Source of the DNA: Propionibacteriaceae bacterium
Lineage (GTDB): Bacteria > Actinomycetota > Actinomycetes > Propionibacteriales > Propionibacteriaceae
DNA: 64,000 nucleotides
Direction: 5' to 3'
Assembly: GCA_031262485.1 (NCBI GenBank)
Contig: JAISHO010000047.1
Location: 53,277-117,276 of the forward strand
Shown: positions 37,104 through 46,139 of the stretch, in pieces
How positions within the stretch are numbered: the stretch's first letter is position 1
Layout: the number at the start of each line of letters is the position of its first letter
The notes under the pieces: generated by a model
The model's database searches: none
Seen by the model: the letters and a program-made list of their open reading frames with translations, nothing else
Told to the model about the DNA's origin: nothing
Translations under genes and position numbers: made by a program

Positions 37104-38720
37104 ATGAGAAGATGGGGAACCGTCCTAGCTAGTTTGGCGGTGATGACGGGCATCGGGTTCACGGTGGTGCCCATGGTCAACGCGGCGCCGACCGATGTTC
37201 CGATCGTCACCGTCAATCCGTCTGACGACATCTGCATCGGTCTGATGAATGGCGGCACGCAGCTGCAGGGCATTTACGGGGAACTGGGCGAAAATCCGCT
37301 CTACAAGGATCTGCTCCAAGATCCCAACAACATCACCGAGCTCGAGTTGCAGCAGATCCAGTCCCGCCTGTCCGATGGCGAGATGGATCAACTGCTCGGC
37401 CTCTTCGGGCAGCTTCAAACCGGCCTTGGCACGCTCATCGAAACGGCTCAGGCCGGCGGCCGTGATGACATCGTGGCCGTCTTCCAGTCGGCCAGCGATT
37501 ACTTCAACCAGGTCGAGGCCGATGTCAACACGGCCATGATGGGGATGGATCCCGCCGGTCGCCTCCTCGAGATCTTCGGCCAGGTCCGCACCGAGACGGT
37601 CGACCTCCTCAGCCGCATCGTCGACCTCACCTACATGTGCATCGAGGTCATCGCCCCGGCGCTCGTGTCGCAGTATGTCCCGGCTGACTGGGTCCACCCG
37701 GCCGACCGCACCCCGGAGCCTGCCCCGGAGCCGGAGCCCACCCAGGCCCCGACGACGGTCGCTCCCGAGCCGACGCCCGAGCCTGAGCCCGAGCCGGCCC
37801 CGGCCACGACGGCTCCTGCGACGACGGCTCCCGCCACGACGCAGCCCGCGACCACGGCTCCTGCCACGACCGCTCCTGCTACGACGGCTCCGGCCACGAC
37901 GCAGCCCGCGACGACCGCTCCTGCGACGACCGCTCCGGCCACGACGCAGCCCGCGACCACGGCTCCTGCCACGACCGCTCCGGCCACGACGGCTCCCGCG
38001 ACGACCGCTCCGGCCACGACGCAGCCCACGCAGGCCGTGACCACGCAGCCGACCCAGGCCCCCACGACGGCCCCGACCTTCGCTCCGACCGATCAGCCGG
38101 TCATGCCGACCTGGGCTCCGGAGACGACGGTTCCGACCTACGAGCCGACGACGGTTCCGACGACCGCTCCGACCTACGAGCCGGCCCCGGTGACTCCGAC
38201 CTACGCTCCGGCGACGACGAACCCGTTCTTCCCGTGGTCTCCCTCGGAGACGGTGCCCACGATCGCTCCGGTCACGCCCGACTATCAGCCGACCGTCCCG
38301 TCGGTCCCCTCGACTGGCACCGTGACGATCACGAGCCCGGTCGAGAACACGACCGCCCGTAGCGGCATGCTCCAGATCACTGGCACCGCCCCGGTCGGCT
38401 CGATCGTCACCGTCACCGATGAGACGGGCGCCGTCCTCGTCGGTTGCGCCAACGTTCCGGTCTTCTGGGACACCGACTGGTCCTGCACCTCGGCCAAGCT
38501 CTTCACCGAGGGCTCGCACCGGGTCAACGCCATGGCCAACGTCCATGGCGCCCAGTCCGGTTCCGACTCGGCGGACTTCACCATTCAGTCCGGCGTCTCG
38601 CTGACGAACTCCTACCACTTCTCGTGGAACCCCTGCACCTGGGTGGTCAACACCGTGGTGAGCACCGGGAACTTCGTCTTCCGTTGCGCCTCGTCCTTCT
38701 TCACCGGTCTGTTCCACTGA
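37104..38720 (+). CDS. Secreted protein with Pro-Ala-Thr repeats and Ig-like domain
   Basis: 538 residues. Signal peptide (MRRWGTVLASLAVMTGIGF to about residue 29, cleavage near VNAA). A helical region (about 40-195, with two Cys) is followed by a Pro/Glu linker. A block of PATTA/PATTQ repeats spans about 233-310, then mixed Pro/Thr repeats to about 400. An Ig-like beta domain (GTVTITSPVENTTARSGMLQ and on) precedes a C-terminal Cys/Trp/Phe-rich end (FSWNPCTWVV and on, FFTGLFH). No LPxTG sorting motif is seen. The Pro/Thr block is a likely cell-wall-spanning or O-glycosylated stalk. The ATG at 37104 has GGGGAG upstream. Function unknown. Confidence 0.8.
   Translation: MRRWGTVLASLAVMTGIGFTVVPMVNAAPTDVPIVTVNPSDDICIGLMNGGTQLQGIYGELGENPLYKDLLQDPNNITELELQQIQSRLSDGEMDQLLGLFGQLQTGLGTLIETAQAGGRDDIVAVFQSASDYFNQVEADVNTAMMGMDPAGRLLEIFGQVRTETVDLLSRIVDLTYMCIEVIAPALVSQYVPADWVHPADRTPEPAPEPEPTQAPTTVAPEPTPEPEPEPAPATTAPATTAPATTQPATTAPATTAPATTAPATTQPATTAPATTAPATTQPATTAPATTAPATTAPATTAPATTQPTQAVTTQPTQAPTTAPTFAPTDQPVMPTWAPETTVPTYEPTTVPTTAPTYEPAPVTPTYAPATTNPFFPWSPSETVPTIAPVTPDYQPTVPSVPSTGTVTITSPVENTTARSGMLQITGTAPVGSIVTVTDETGAVLVGCANVPVFWDTDWSCTSAKLFTEGSHRVNAMANVHGAQSGSDSADFTIQSGVSLTNSYHFSWNPCTWVVNTVVSTGNFVFRCASSFFTGLFH
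37801..38030 (+). repeat. Short tandem DNA repeats coding PATTA/PATTQ
   Basis: About 15 units of 15 bp with the pattern GC(T/C)CC(T/G)GC(G/C)ACGAC(G/C), alternating GCTCC and CAGCC at the unit start. The units differ mainly at third codon positions, so they are translated repeats under protein selection. Length variation by slippage is likely. Confidence 0.8.
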
Positions 38721-38795
38721 CAGACCGGGGGAGGTGAGACTTCCTCCTCCGAGATCCGCTCGTCACTGACGGACGGCATCTCAACCCCCCAACAC

Positions 38796-38829
38796 CTGGC
38801 GGGTCATGGCTTCGGCTGTGACCCGCCAG
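38796..38829 (+). terminator. Terminator after the Pro-Thr repeat protein
   Basis: CTGGCGGGTCA (38796-38806) / TGACCCGCCAG (38819-38829) with a TTCG-containing loop, 75 bp after the stop. No long T-run follows. The remaining 250 bp to 39080 are AT-richer and hold no supported gene; they should carry the promoter of the MoxR-led operon. Confidence 0.8.
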
Positions 38830-39080
38830 TTCCATGTTCAGGCTCAACAAGCTCCGAATGATGGACTACGGAGCCGCGACACAACAGAAAAACAATTTAA
38901 ATTAACACTAGGAGTTCTACGGTCCGACATGGGGATTCATCACCATTGCTCACTTCTCATGACTACACTAGGCTAACCACTTGTTGAGTGGACGCATTGC
39001 CGCATATGTGCTTTCGCTGGTGGCCGTAGCCGGCGGATGATCCGTGTTAGCGGGCATGCGGATGAAGAGAGGGACCCCCG

Positions 39081-40067
39081 ATGACGACGCCTGCGACCGC
39101 GACGATGACGCGTGATCAAGCCATGTGGTTCTCCACGACCTTCGAGCAGTTGGTCGCCAACGTCGGAACCGCCGTCCTAGGCAAACCCGAGGTGATCCGT
39201 TTGTCGATCGCCTGCCTGCTGGCCGAGGGTCATCTCCTCCTCGAGGACGCCCCCGGAACCGGCAAGACGTCGCTGGCCCGCTCGATCGCCGGGACGGTCG
39301 ACGGCACCCATTCGCGCATCCAGTTCACCCCCGATCTCCTGCCGAGCGACGTCACCGGCGTCACCATCTTCGACCAACGGCAAGGCGATTTCGTCTTCAA
39401 GCCGGGCCCCATCATGGCGACGATCGTGCTGGCCGACGAGATCAACCGAGCCAGCCCGAAGACCCAGTCCGCCCTCCTCGAGGTCATGGAGGAGGGGCAG
39501 GTCACCGTCGACGGCGTCACCCGCAAGGTCGGCCCGCCCTTCATGGTGATCGCCACCCAGAACCCGATCGAACAGGCCGGCACCTACCGTCTCCCCGAGG
39601 CGCAGTTGGACCGTTTCCTCATGAAGACGTCGATCGGCGCCCCCGACCGTGCGCACCTCGTCGAGATCCTCTCCGGCGCGGCGATCAAGAACCGGGCGGA
39701 GACCGTCCATCCCCTCATCACGACGAGCGCGGTGGCCGACATGGCCGGCCTCGCCGCGACCGCGTTCGTCGAACCGTCCGTCCTCGATTACATCGCCCGC
39801 CTCACCGAGGAGACGCGGATGGCGAGCGAGACGAAGATCGGTGTCTCCGTCCGCGGCGCCCTGGCGATGACACGCGTGGCGAAGGTGTGGGCCGCCAGCC
39901 AAGGCCGCGAATACGTCATCCCCGACGACGTCAAGAAACTGGCCGGGCACGTCTGGACGCACCGGCTCGTCCTCGATCCGGAAGCCGAGTTCGCCGGTGT
40001 GACGGCGGAGAAGGTGATCTCCCGAGTCCTCACCGAGGTGGCCGCACCCCAGGAGCGCTCGTCATGA
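39081..40067 (+). CDS. MoxR-family AAA+ ATPase
   Basis: 328 residues, normal length. Walker A EDAPGTGKTSLAR at about 54-66; Walker B IVLADEINRASPKTQSALLE; sensor 1 VIATQNPIEQAGTYRLPEAQ; sensor 2 GVSVRGAL. MoxR ATPases act as chaperones for membrane or secreted complexes and are almost always followed by a DUF58 protein, as here. The gene opens the long same-strand run that ends with the secretion locus. The ATG at 39081 is preceded by GAGAGG. A MoxR/DUF58/transglutaminase/PP2C/FN3-kinase set resembles the PFNA cluster known from bifidobacteria. Confidence 0.95.
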   Translation: MTTPATATMTRDQAMWFSTTFEQLVANVGTAVLGKPEVIRLSIACLLAEGHLLLEDAPGTGKTSLARSIAGTVDGTHSRIQFTPDLLPSDVTGVTIFDQRQGDFVFKPGPIMATIVLADEINRASPKTQSALLEVMEEGQVTVDGVTRKVGPPFMVIATQNPIEQAGTYRLPEAQLDRFLMKTSIGAPDRAHLVEILSGAAIKNRAETVHPLITTSAVADMAGLAATAFVEPSVLDYIARLTEETRMASETKIGVSVRGALAMTRVAKVWAASQGREYVIPDDVKKLAGHVWTHRLVLDPEAEFAGVTAEKVISRVLTEVAAPQERSS

Positions 40068-40098
40068 CCGAGACCGGTCACGGCGCGGGAGCGGCCCG

Positions 40099-41565
40099 AT
40101 GACCGAGGCGGCCGCGCCCCTGGCTGACAGCGCCGGACGCGGCGGGCGACGATCCCGGGGCGCCCGTGGTCCGAGCGCCGGCCGGGCCAAGGGCGGATCC
40201 AGGAGCGGCGACGGTGGATCGAACCGGACATCGTCGATCGGCCGCGCCTTCGGTCGGCTCGGTTCGGCGATCGCGCGGGTGAGCGATCCCGCCCTCGGCT
40301 GGGTCGAGGACAAGGCGCTTCGCCCCCTCGTAGGGAAACTCAAGCCCGTCGTCGCGGCCGTCAAACCTTATCTCGCTGTCGTTCGTCCGTTCGGGTGGGC
40401 CGCGCTCATCTTCGCGGGCGGAGCGCTCGTCGCCGGGCTCATCCTCGGGTGGACGGAACTCATCGTCGTCGGTCTCGCGCTGCTCACCATGCTCATCGTC
40501 GCGATCGTCTTCGTCCTGGGGCGTTCCAGTTATGCCGTCACCCTCGATTTGGCCCGACTGCGCGTCACCGTCGGCGACGAGGCCTTCGGCGGGCTGGCCG
40601 TCGCCAACACGGCCGACAAACCCGTCATGGCATCCGAGTTCGCGTTGCCGGTCGGACGGGGGTTGGCGACGTTCCGCGTGCCCAAACTGGCCGCCAAGGA
40701 GAAAGACACCTTCGATTTTCAGGTGCCGACGAAACGACGGGCCGTCTTGCCGGTCGGTCCAGTGCGCTCCTCGCGCGGCGACCCGTTCGGGTTGTTGCGG
40801 CGCGATCTGCTGTGGACGGAGAGCTATGAGCTGTTCGTCCACCCGCAGACCGTCTCCTTGGCCGGCACCTCGTCGGGTTTCATGAAAGACCTCGAGGGAC
40901 GCCCGACCGACGACCTCTCCAGCTCCGATATCGCCTTCCACGCGCTGCGCGAATACGTCGTCGGCGACGATCTGCGCCACATCCACTGGAAATCCTCGGC
41001 CAAGGCGCGCAAGTTGCTCGTGCGCCAGTTCGAGGAGACGCGGCGCAGCCACCTCGTGCTCTGCCTGTCGATGGCGCCGGAGGATTACACCTCGGAGGGC
41101 GCTTTCGAGATGGCCGTCTCGGCGACGGCGTCACTCGGCGTCGAGGCGATCTGCGGCGAGCGCGACGTCACCGTCATGGCGCCGACCGGCCTGAAAACCG
41201 CCAAACGACGTTCCCGAATGGCGCGTTCGGCCACATGGTCGCTTCACACCGAGACGGCGACACGCTTGCTCGACGACTGTTCCCGCCTCGACTACGGCCC
41301 GGCCGCCACCCCGATCGAATGGATCGCCCGCGACGCCGCCGAGGCCGCCCCCGACGCCTCGTCGGCCGTCATGGTCGTCGGCGCCAAGGTTCCCCCGGCC
41401 CGACTCCACGCCGCCCTGGCGCGCTTCCCCATCGATGTCTTCGGCATCGCCATCCGTTGTGATCCCGGGGCCACCTCGGCGCTGGCCGCCATCGGCGACT
41501 CCCCCGTGCTGACGATCGGCCACCTCGACGACCTCCCCCGCGCCCTGCGAGCACTCAAGCATTGA
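40099..41565 (+). CDS. DUF58 membrane-associated protein (MoxR partner)
   Basis: 488 residues. A basic Gly/Arg/Ser N-terminus is followed by two helices (FGWAALIFAGGALVAGLILG and TELIVVGLALLTMLIVAIVF). A beta-rich stretch then leads to the DUF58 signature at about 287: REYVVGDDLRHIHWKSSAKA, then LLVRQFEETRRSHLVLCL. The part from that signature on is vWA-like. DUF58 proteins work with MoxR ATPases in cell-envelope complexes. 31 bp after moxR and overlapped in function with the transglutaminase-like gene 7 bp downstream. Confidence 0.92.
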   Translation: MTEAAAPLADSAGRGGRRSRGARGPSAGRAKGGSRSGDGGSNRTSSIGRAFGRLGSAIARVSDPALGWVEDKALRPLVGKLKPVVAAVKPYLAVVRPFGWAALIFAGGALVAGLILGWTELIVVGLALLTMLIVAIVFVLGRSSYAVTLDLARLRVTVGDEAFGGLAVANTADKPVMASEFALPVGRGLATFRVPKLAAKEKDTFDFQVPTKRRAVLPVGPVRSSRGDPFGLLRRDLLWTESYELFVHPQTVSLAGTSSGFMKDLEGRPTDDLSSSDIAFHALREYVVGDDLRHIHWKSSAKARKLLVRQFEETRRSHLVLCLSMAPEDYTSEGAFEMAVSATASLGVEAICGERDVTVMAPTGLKTAKRRSRMARSATWSLHTETATRLLDDCSRLDYGPAATPIEWIARDAAEAAPDASSAVMVVGAKVPPARLHAALARFPIDVFGIAIRCDPGATSALAAIGDSPVLTIGHLDDLPRALRALKH

Positions 41566-41572
41566 TGGAGTG

Positions 41573-43987
41573 ATGGTGACGACGAACACAAGCGCACGAC
41601 CGACGAGGGAACGCCCCCGCTGCCTGACGCGTGACGGCGCGATCGACGGCGGCGTCGCCTTCGTCGTCCTCGTCGCCGCCCTCGTCGGTTTCCAACCCGT
41701 CATGGGCGGCGCCACCGTGATCCGCCCGGTCGCGATCGGGCTGATCGCCGGGGCGATCATCGCCTGGCTCGGCGCCTGGCAGCGCTGGGCGACCTACCTT
41801 GTCGGCCTCGCCACCATCGGCGCCTACCTCCTCCTCGGCTCGGCCGCCGCCTACCCTGACCACTCGATCGGCGGGATCGTCCCGACGGCCACCTCGCTGC
41901 GCGGAATCGTCTTCGGCGCCGTCGACGTCTGGAAACAATTCGTGACGGCCTCAAACCCGGTGTCCGTGTTCACCGGGCTCGGATTGCTGCCGTTCATCAT
42001 CGCTCTCGTCGGCTCCGTCGCCACCTTCACCGCCGTGTGGCGGGCCAAGCGGGCCCCGATCGCGCTCATCCCCATCACCCTCACCGTCATCGTCGTCATC
42101 GCCTTCGGCATCGTCTATGCGTTCCATCCGATCCTCCTGGGACTCGTGTTCCTCGTGGTGGTGCTGCCCTGGTTGGCCTGGCGGGCCCGGCAAGTCGAGA
42201 CCGGCGAGGTCGGCCGCAGCGTCGCCCGTTCGACCGTCGGCCACGATGGCGAGGATCGCGTCAAGGAAGCGCGGGCCGCCTGGCTGACGAAGCTGCGCGA
42301 CGGGGCGATCCTCCTCCTCGCCGCCGGACTCGTCGCCGCTCTCGCCGGCGCCGCCCTCGATGGCGCCACCCCGCGCGTCGTCATCCGCTCCTACGTCGAA
42401 CCGCCGCTCGACCTGCGCGCCTATGCCAGTCCGCTCGTCGGGTTCCGCTCTTACGTCGATCCGCGCACCGGCGCCGAGGGCGAGGAGGACGAGGGGCTCT
42501 TCACCGTCACCGGGTGGTCCGGCGAGGTGACGGAGGGGTGGCGCTTGCGGTTGGCCGTCATGGACGATTACGACGGCATGGTCTACCGGGCTAGCAGGAC
42601 GGAGCGTTACGAGCGGGTCAGTCCCCAATTGGGTCTGCTCGACGAGGATCTCGAGGGCGAACGCGTCGACATCGGCATCGCCGTCGACGGTTATAGCGAC
42701 GTGTGGACGCCGGGCCTGAGCCACCTCGACTCGCTCACCTTCACGGGCGCCCGGGCCGACGACCTGACCGAGCATTTGTATTACAACGACGATGCAGACG
42801 CGCTCGTCAATGACCTCGATAGCCGGGGATTGACGCGAGGTGACACATACGTCGTCTCCTCGGTCGTCTCCGCGCCGTCCGTCAGCGATCTCGAGGGCGC
42901 CGCCATCTCGACGGTGCGCCAACCGGAGCCCCAGGCGGTGCCCGACGAAGTCGGCGCGCTCGCCTCCCAATTCGCCGGCGACGCCCGTGAGCCGCTGGCC
43001 CGCGTCCAGGCGATCGTCGACCGGTTGCGCACCGACGGTTTCTTCTCTCATGGCCTCGAGCAGCAGCCGCCGTCGAAGCCGGGGCATTCCGCCTCGCGCA
43101 TCAAGACCTTGCTGTCCGACCCGACCCGCATGGTCGGCGACGACGAGCAATACGCGGTGGCGGCTTGCCTCATGCTGCGTGAGTTGGGCCTGCCCTGCCG
43201 GGTCGTCATGGGCTTCGTCGTCAGCGACGGCGAGGGCGGGAGCACCCCTTCGCAGATCGACGGCGACGTGTGGACGGTCACCGGCACCGACGTCGCCGCC
43301 TGGATCGAGGTGCCCTTCGACGGGTTCGGCTGGGTCGCCTTCGACCCCACCCCGCAAGAGGACAAGACGACGATCGAACCGATCCCGATGCAACGCCCCG
43401 ACCCCAAGCCGCAAATCCTCCAACCCCCGCCCCCGCCCGACGAGCCCCCGCCCGAGGAGCCCGAATCGGTGCCCGAGGACCGCGACAACGAGGACGGCGA
43501 GCTTCCCCGGGCGATCGACTGGGCCCTCATCGGCCGCATCGCGGCGGCCATCGGCATCCCGCTCATCCTCCTGCTCGGCCCGCCGCTCATCATCGTCGCC
43601 CTCAAGATCCGTCGCCGTCGCCGTCGCCGCGCCGAGGCCGACACATCGATCTGTGTGGCCGGAGGCTGGAAAGAGGTCGCCGACCGCGCCGCCGACCTCG
43701 GCAGCGTCTTCCCCGCCCACATCACCCGACAACAAGCCGGCCACCACCTGGCCCAGACCTACGATGTAGCCCAGATCGACGACCTAGCCGCCAGAGCCGA
43801 CCGAGGAGCCTTCGCCCCCGCCCCACCCACGTCAGACGAAGTGAGCGCCTACTGGACAGATGTCCAGCAAGCCTGCGGCGCCATGGGCAGCAACTTGAGC
43901 CGCTGGAAGCGTCTCAAAGCGCGCATCTCCCCCAGGTCGCTGAGGAAGAAGCGGACCGCGACGGTGCTGGTGGAAAGAGCCGCATGA
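41573..43987 (+). CDS. TgpA-type membrane protein with inactive-looking transglutaminase domain
   Basis: 804 residues. About six N-terminal membrane helices (residues 20-180), another at about 243, an extracytoplasmic part with the transglutaminase-like domain at about 480-600, a Pro/Glu linker, and a final helix (GRIAAAIGIPLILLLGPPLI) before a basic cytoplasmic tail. The domain keeps GLPCRVVMGFV and FGWVAFDPTP, but the catalytic Cys motif reads VGDDEQYA (Asp for Cys at about 523) and the His motif reads DVAAWIEV (Ala for His). So it is probably a structural or binding domain. The start could also be GTG 41570 or GTG 41576. Third gene of the MoxR-DUF58-transglutaminase triad. Confidence 0.9.
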   Translation: MVTTNTSARPTRERPRCLTRDGAIDGGVAFVVLVAALVGFQPVMGGATVIRPVAIGLIAGAIIAWLGAWQRWATYLVGLATIGAYLLLGSAAAYPDHSIGGIVPTATSLRGIVFGAVDVWKQFVTASNPVSVFTGLGLLPFIIALVGSVATFTAVWRAKRAPIALIPITLTVIVVIAFGIVYAFHPILLGLVFLVVVLPWLAWRARQVETGEVGRSVARSTVGHDGEDRVKEARAAWLTKLRDGAILLLAAGLVAALAGAALDGATPRVVIRSYVEPPLDLRAYASPLVGFRSYVDPRTGAEGEEDEGLFTVTGWSGEVTEGWRLRLAVMDDYDGMVYRASRTERYERVSPQLGLLDEDLEGERVDIGIAVDGYSDVWTPGLSHLDSLTFTGARADDLTEHLYYNDDADALVNDLDSRGLTRGDTYVVSSVVSAPSVSDLEGAAISTVRQPEPQAVPDEVGALASQFAGDAREPLARVQAIVDRLRTDGFFSHGLEQQPPSKPGHSASRIKTLLSDPTRMVGDDEQYAVAACLMLRELGLPCRVVMGFVVSDGEGGSTPSQIDGDVWTVTGTDVAAWIEVPFDGFGWVAFDPTPQEDKTTIEPIPMQRPDPKPQILQPPPPPDEPPPEEPESVPEDRDNEDGELPRAIDWALIGRIAAAIGIPLILLLGPPLIIVALKIRRRRRRRAEADTSICVAGGWKEVADRAADLGSVFPAHITRQQAGHHLAQTYDVAQIDDLAARADRGAFAPAPPTSDEVSAYWTDVQQACGAMGSNLSRWKRLKARISPRSLRKKRTATVLVERAA

Positions 43988-44127
43988 CGATGATGACTCC
44001 TCATTATCTCCCGCGCAGTGCGATCAGCCCGGAAATGACCTAAACAGAAGTGAACTAATAGGATTGGGCATAGTGAGTGTCCCACCATGGCGGCTGGGAC
44101 GTGATCGGGCCAGCGATGGAGGTGACG

Positions 44128-45084
44128 ATGACGACCGGTATAGCCGCAAGTTCCGCGTGCGAAGCGTGTGGAGCCTCCCTGGCGGGCGGCTCGCAGTATT
44201 GTGTCGCGTGCGGGGCTCCTGTGATTCGACGACCGCACCTTCCTCCTGAATTCGTCGGTGATGGAGGCGATGACGCCGGGCACACCATGATGCGTCATAT
44301 GCCAGGGGAAGCCGGAATCGCGTCGCCCTCAGGAGGAGACCCCGCCGCTTTCATTCACCCGGCAACTCCGGCTCAACTCCCAACCGGGCAACCGAACATC
44401 ACGCCTCGTCCGACGGTGGAATCCTTCGGACCTCCCTCGGGCAGTGGAATCATCACCGCGGTGCCCGGCGTCCATCGTTCCGACGGCACTCCCCTCGCCT
44501 CAACGCCAACCAGTCATCAGCCGGTGAGGACCGGCAGCGACGTCCCACCTACTCCTGTGAACCAGTTACCGGCAGACCCATCCGCTGCGCCTCCGGTCGT
44601 GTCTCCAGCACAAGCCTGGGGTGGACCCGTCGTCATCCCGGCCGAGTCAGCGCCGCCGACCATCCCGTCCCCGCATCTTCCGCCATCATCGCCACCTGAG
44701 GCCGCCAGCAGACGTCCTGTCATGGCGACCTGTCAGTTCACCTTCGATGACGGACGGATTGAGATCATCGCCGGGCCAGGCGCGATCGGTCGCAATCCCG
44801 CGATCGCCGGCGCCAAGATCGTCATCCACGATCCCTCGGTGTCGAAAACCCATCTCGAGTTCGGGCTTGACGAGGGACGGCCGTGGATTATGGAACGTGG
44901 TTCGACGAATGGCTCGTCTTTACGACGAGGCCACGACGCCGCTGTTCCCTTGCCTAAAGGTGAAAGACGCTATGTATTGCCGGGCGATGTGGTGTCGATT
45001 GGGTCTCGCCAGTTCAGCGTCTCGGTCGCAGGGCCCACACCACCGACGAGCGCGGCGCCTGTGGGCGTCGCCGGAAGAGGATGA
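44128..45084 (+). CDS. FHA-domain protein with N-terminal zinc ribbon
   Basis: 318 residues. A zinc ribbon at about 8-30 (CEACG ... CVACG), a long Pro/Ser/Thr-rich linker to about 205, and an FHA domain at about 212-308 with GAIGRNPAIAG, VSKTHLEF and RGSTNGSSL, the complete phosphothreonine-binding set. FHA proteins read Thr phosphorylated by PknB-type kinases, one of which is encoded 3 kb downstream. The ATG at 44128 has GGAGG five bases upstream; upstream in-frame codons are excluded. Its end overlaps the PP2C gene by 4 bp (ATGA). Confidence 0.9.
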   Translation: MTTGIAASSACEACGASLAGGSQYCVACGAPVIRRPHLPPEFVGDGGDDAGHTMMRHMPGEAGIASPSGGDPAAFIHPATPAQLPTGQPNITPRPTVESFGPPSGSGIITAVPGVHRSDGTPLASTPTSHQPVRTGSDVPPTPVNQLPADPSAAPPVVSPAQAWGGPVVIPAESAPPTIPSPHLPPSSPPEAASRRPVMATCQFTFDDGRIEIIAGPGAIGRNPAIAGAKIVIHDPSVSKTHLEFGLDEGRPWIMERGSTNGSSLRRGHDAAVPLPKGERRYVLPGDVVSIGSRQFSVSVAGPTPPTSAAPVGVAGRG

Positions 45085-46139
45085 CGATGACGTCCCCCAC
45101 CGCTGGTTCAGGTCTCACCTCCCTGATAGCCGCTTCGGTGTCCCATCCGGGTTTGCACCGTCCCGTCAACGAGGACTCGGTGGTGGCCGAGGCGCCCATT
45201 TTCCTTGTTGCCGATGGCATGGGCGGCCACCAAGCAGGTGATCGTGCCAGCGCCATCGTCGTCGACGAGTTCTCCGAGCTCGTCGGCCGGGAGGCGGCTG
45301 GGATCGACGAGGTCCGCGCCACCCTGGCACGGGCGAGGGAACGGATCAATGCGCTGTCGCGTTCCAATCCAGCACGGCCTGCGGGAACGACCGTCTCAGG
45401 CGCCGTTCTCGTGAGCCAAAATGGAGATCCGTACTGGCTCATCGTCAATATCGGGGACTCGCGCACCTACCGGCTTTCTGAGGGGCGTCTCGAGCGTCTC
45501 ACCGTCGATCATTCCGAGGTTCAAGAACTCATCGACGCCGGCGAGTTGACGACAGAGGAAGCCCGCAGTTACCCGCGCCGCAACATCGTCACCCGAGCCC
45601 TCGGCGCCGACATGATCGAGCATCCCGACTACTGGTTTTTGCCGATCGAGGATTCCGATCGCCTGCTGGTCTGCTCCGATGGATTGAGCGGCGAAGTCCC
45701 CGACGATGTCATTGAGGAGACATTGCTCGAATACCCCGACCCTGATGACGCCGTCAAGGTCTTGCTCGACCTCGCTCTCGGCGCCGGCGGTTGGGACAAC
45801 GTTTCAATCATCGTGGTCGATGCGAGTGTAGAAACCAACGATGTCTCGACTCTCGGAGAATCTCTCTCATCGTCCGGCAACTCTGACAACGAAGACACTG
45901 AACCGAGGCTCGACTTGCCCACCTTCCCAGTGTTTCCTTCGACTGACGCCACGGCCGGTGATCCCCTAGCAGAGGTTGGGGCGGCTGTCTTGAACGACGA
46001 TGACGCCGTCGAAGAAATGAACACCGACCAGGGAGAAGAGTACGTCGCTGATACAGACGATGTGATAGCCGACAACGCCGGAGAAATGATTCGTGTCGTT
46101 CCATGGGAGGTCGGACCGACGCTGGAGGAGGAACGATGA
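45081..46139 (+). CDS. PP2C-family Ser/Thr phosphatase
   Basis: 352 residues. PPM/PP2C motifs: RPVNEDS at about 30, VADGMGGHQAGD at 42, NIGDSRTYRL at 122, CSDGLS at 199, GGWDNVS at 236; all metal-binding Asp are present. Residues 255-352 form a highly acidic, disordered tail. It should remove phosphate from targets of the kinase encoded at 48175, in the cytoplasm. Start overlaps the FHA gene, stop overlaps the next FHA gene (ATGA), so the three are translationally coupled. Confidence 0.95.
   Translation: MTMTSPTAGSGLTSLIAASVSHPGLHRPVNEDSVVAEAPIFLVADGMGGHQAGDRASAIVVDEFSELVGREAAGIDEVRATLARARERINALSRSNPARPAGTTVSGAVLVSQNGDPYWLIVNIGDSRTYRLSEGRLERLTVDHSEVQELIDAGELTTEEARSYPRRNIVTRALGADMIEHPDYWFLPIEDSDRLLVCSDGLSGEVPDDVIEETLLEYPDPDDAVKVLLDLALGAGGWDNVSIIVVDASVETNDVSTLGESLSSSGNSDNEDTEPRLDLPTFPVFPSTDATAGDPLAEVGAAVLNDDDAVEEMNTDQGEEYVADTDDVIADNAGEMIRVVPWEVGPTLEEER

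Noticed and set aside
41951..43747. 598-codon minus-strand frame opposite the transglutaminase-like gene
   Set aside because: Codon shadow without start signal or domain.
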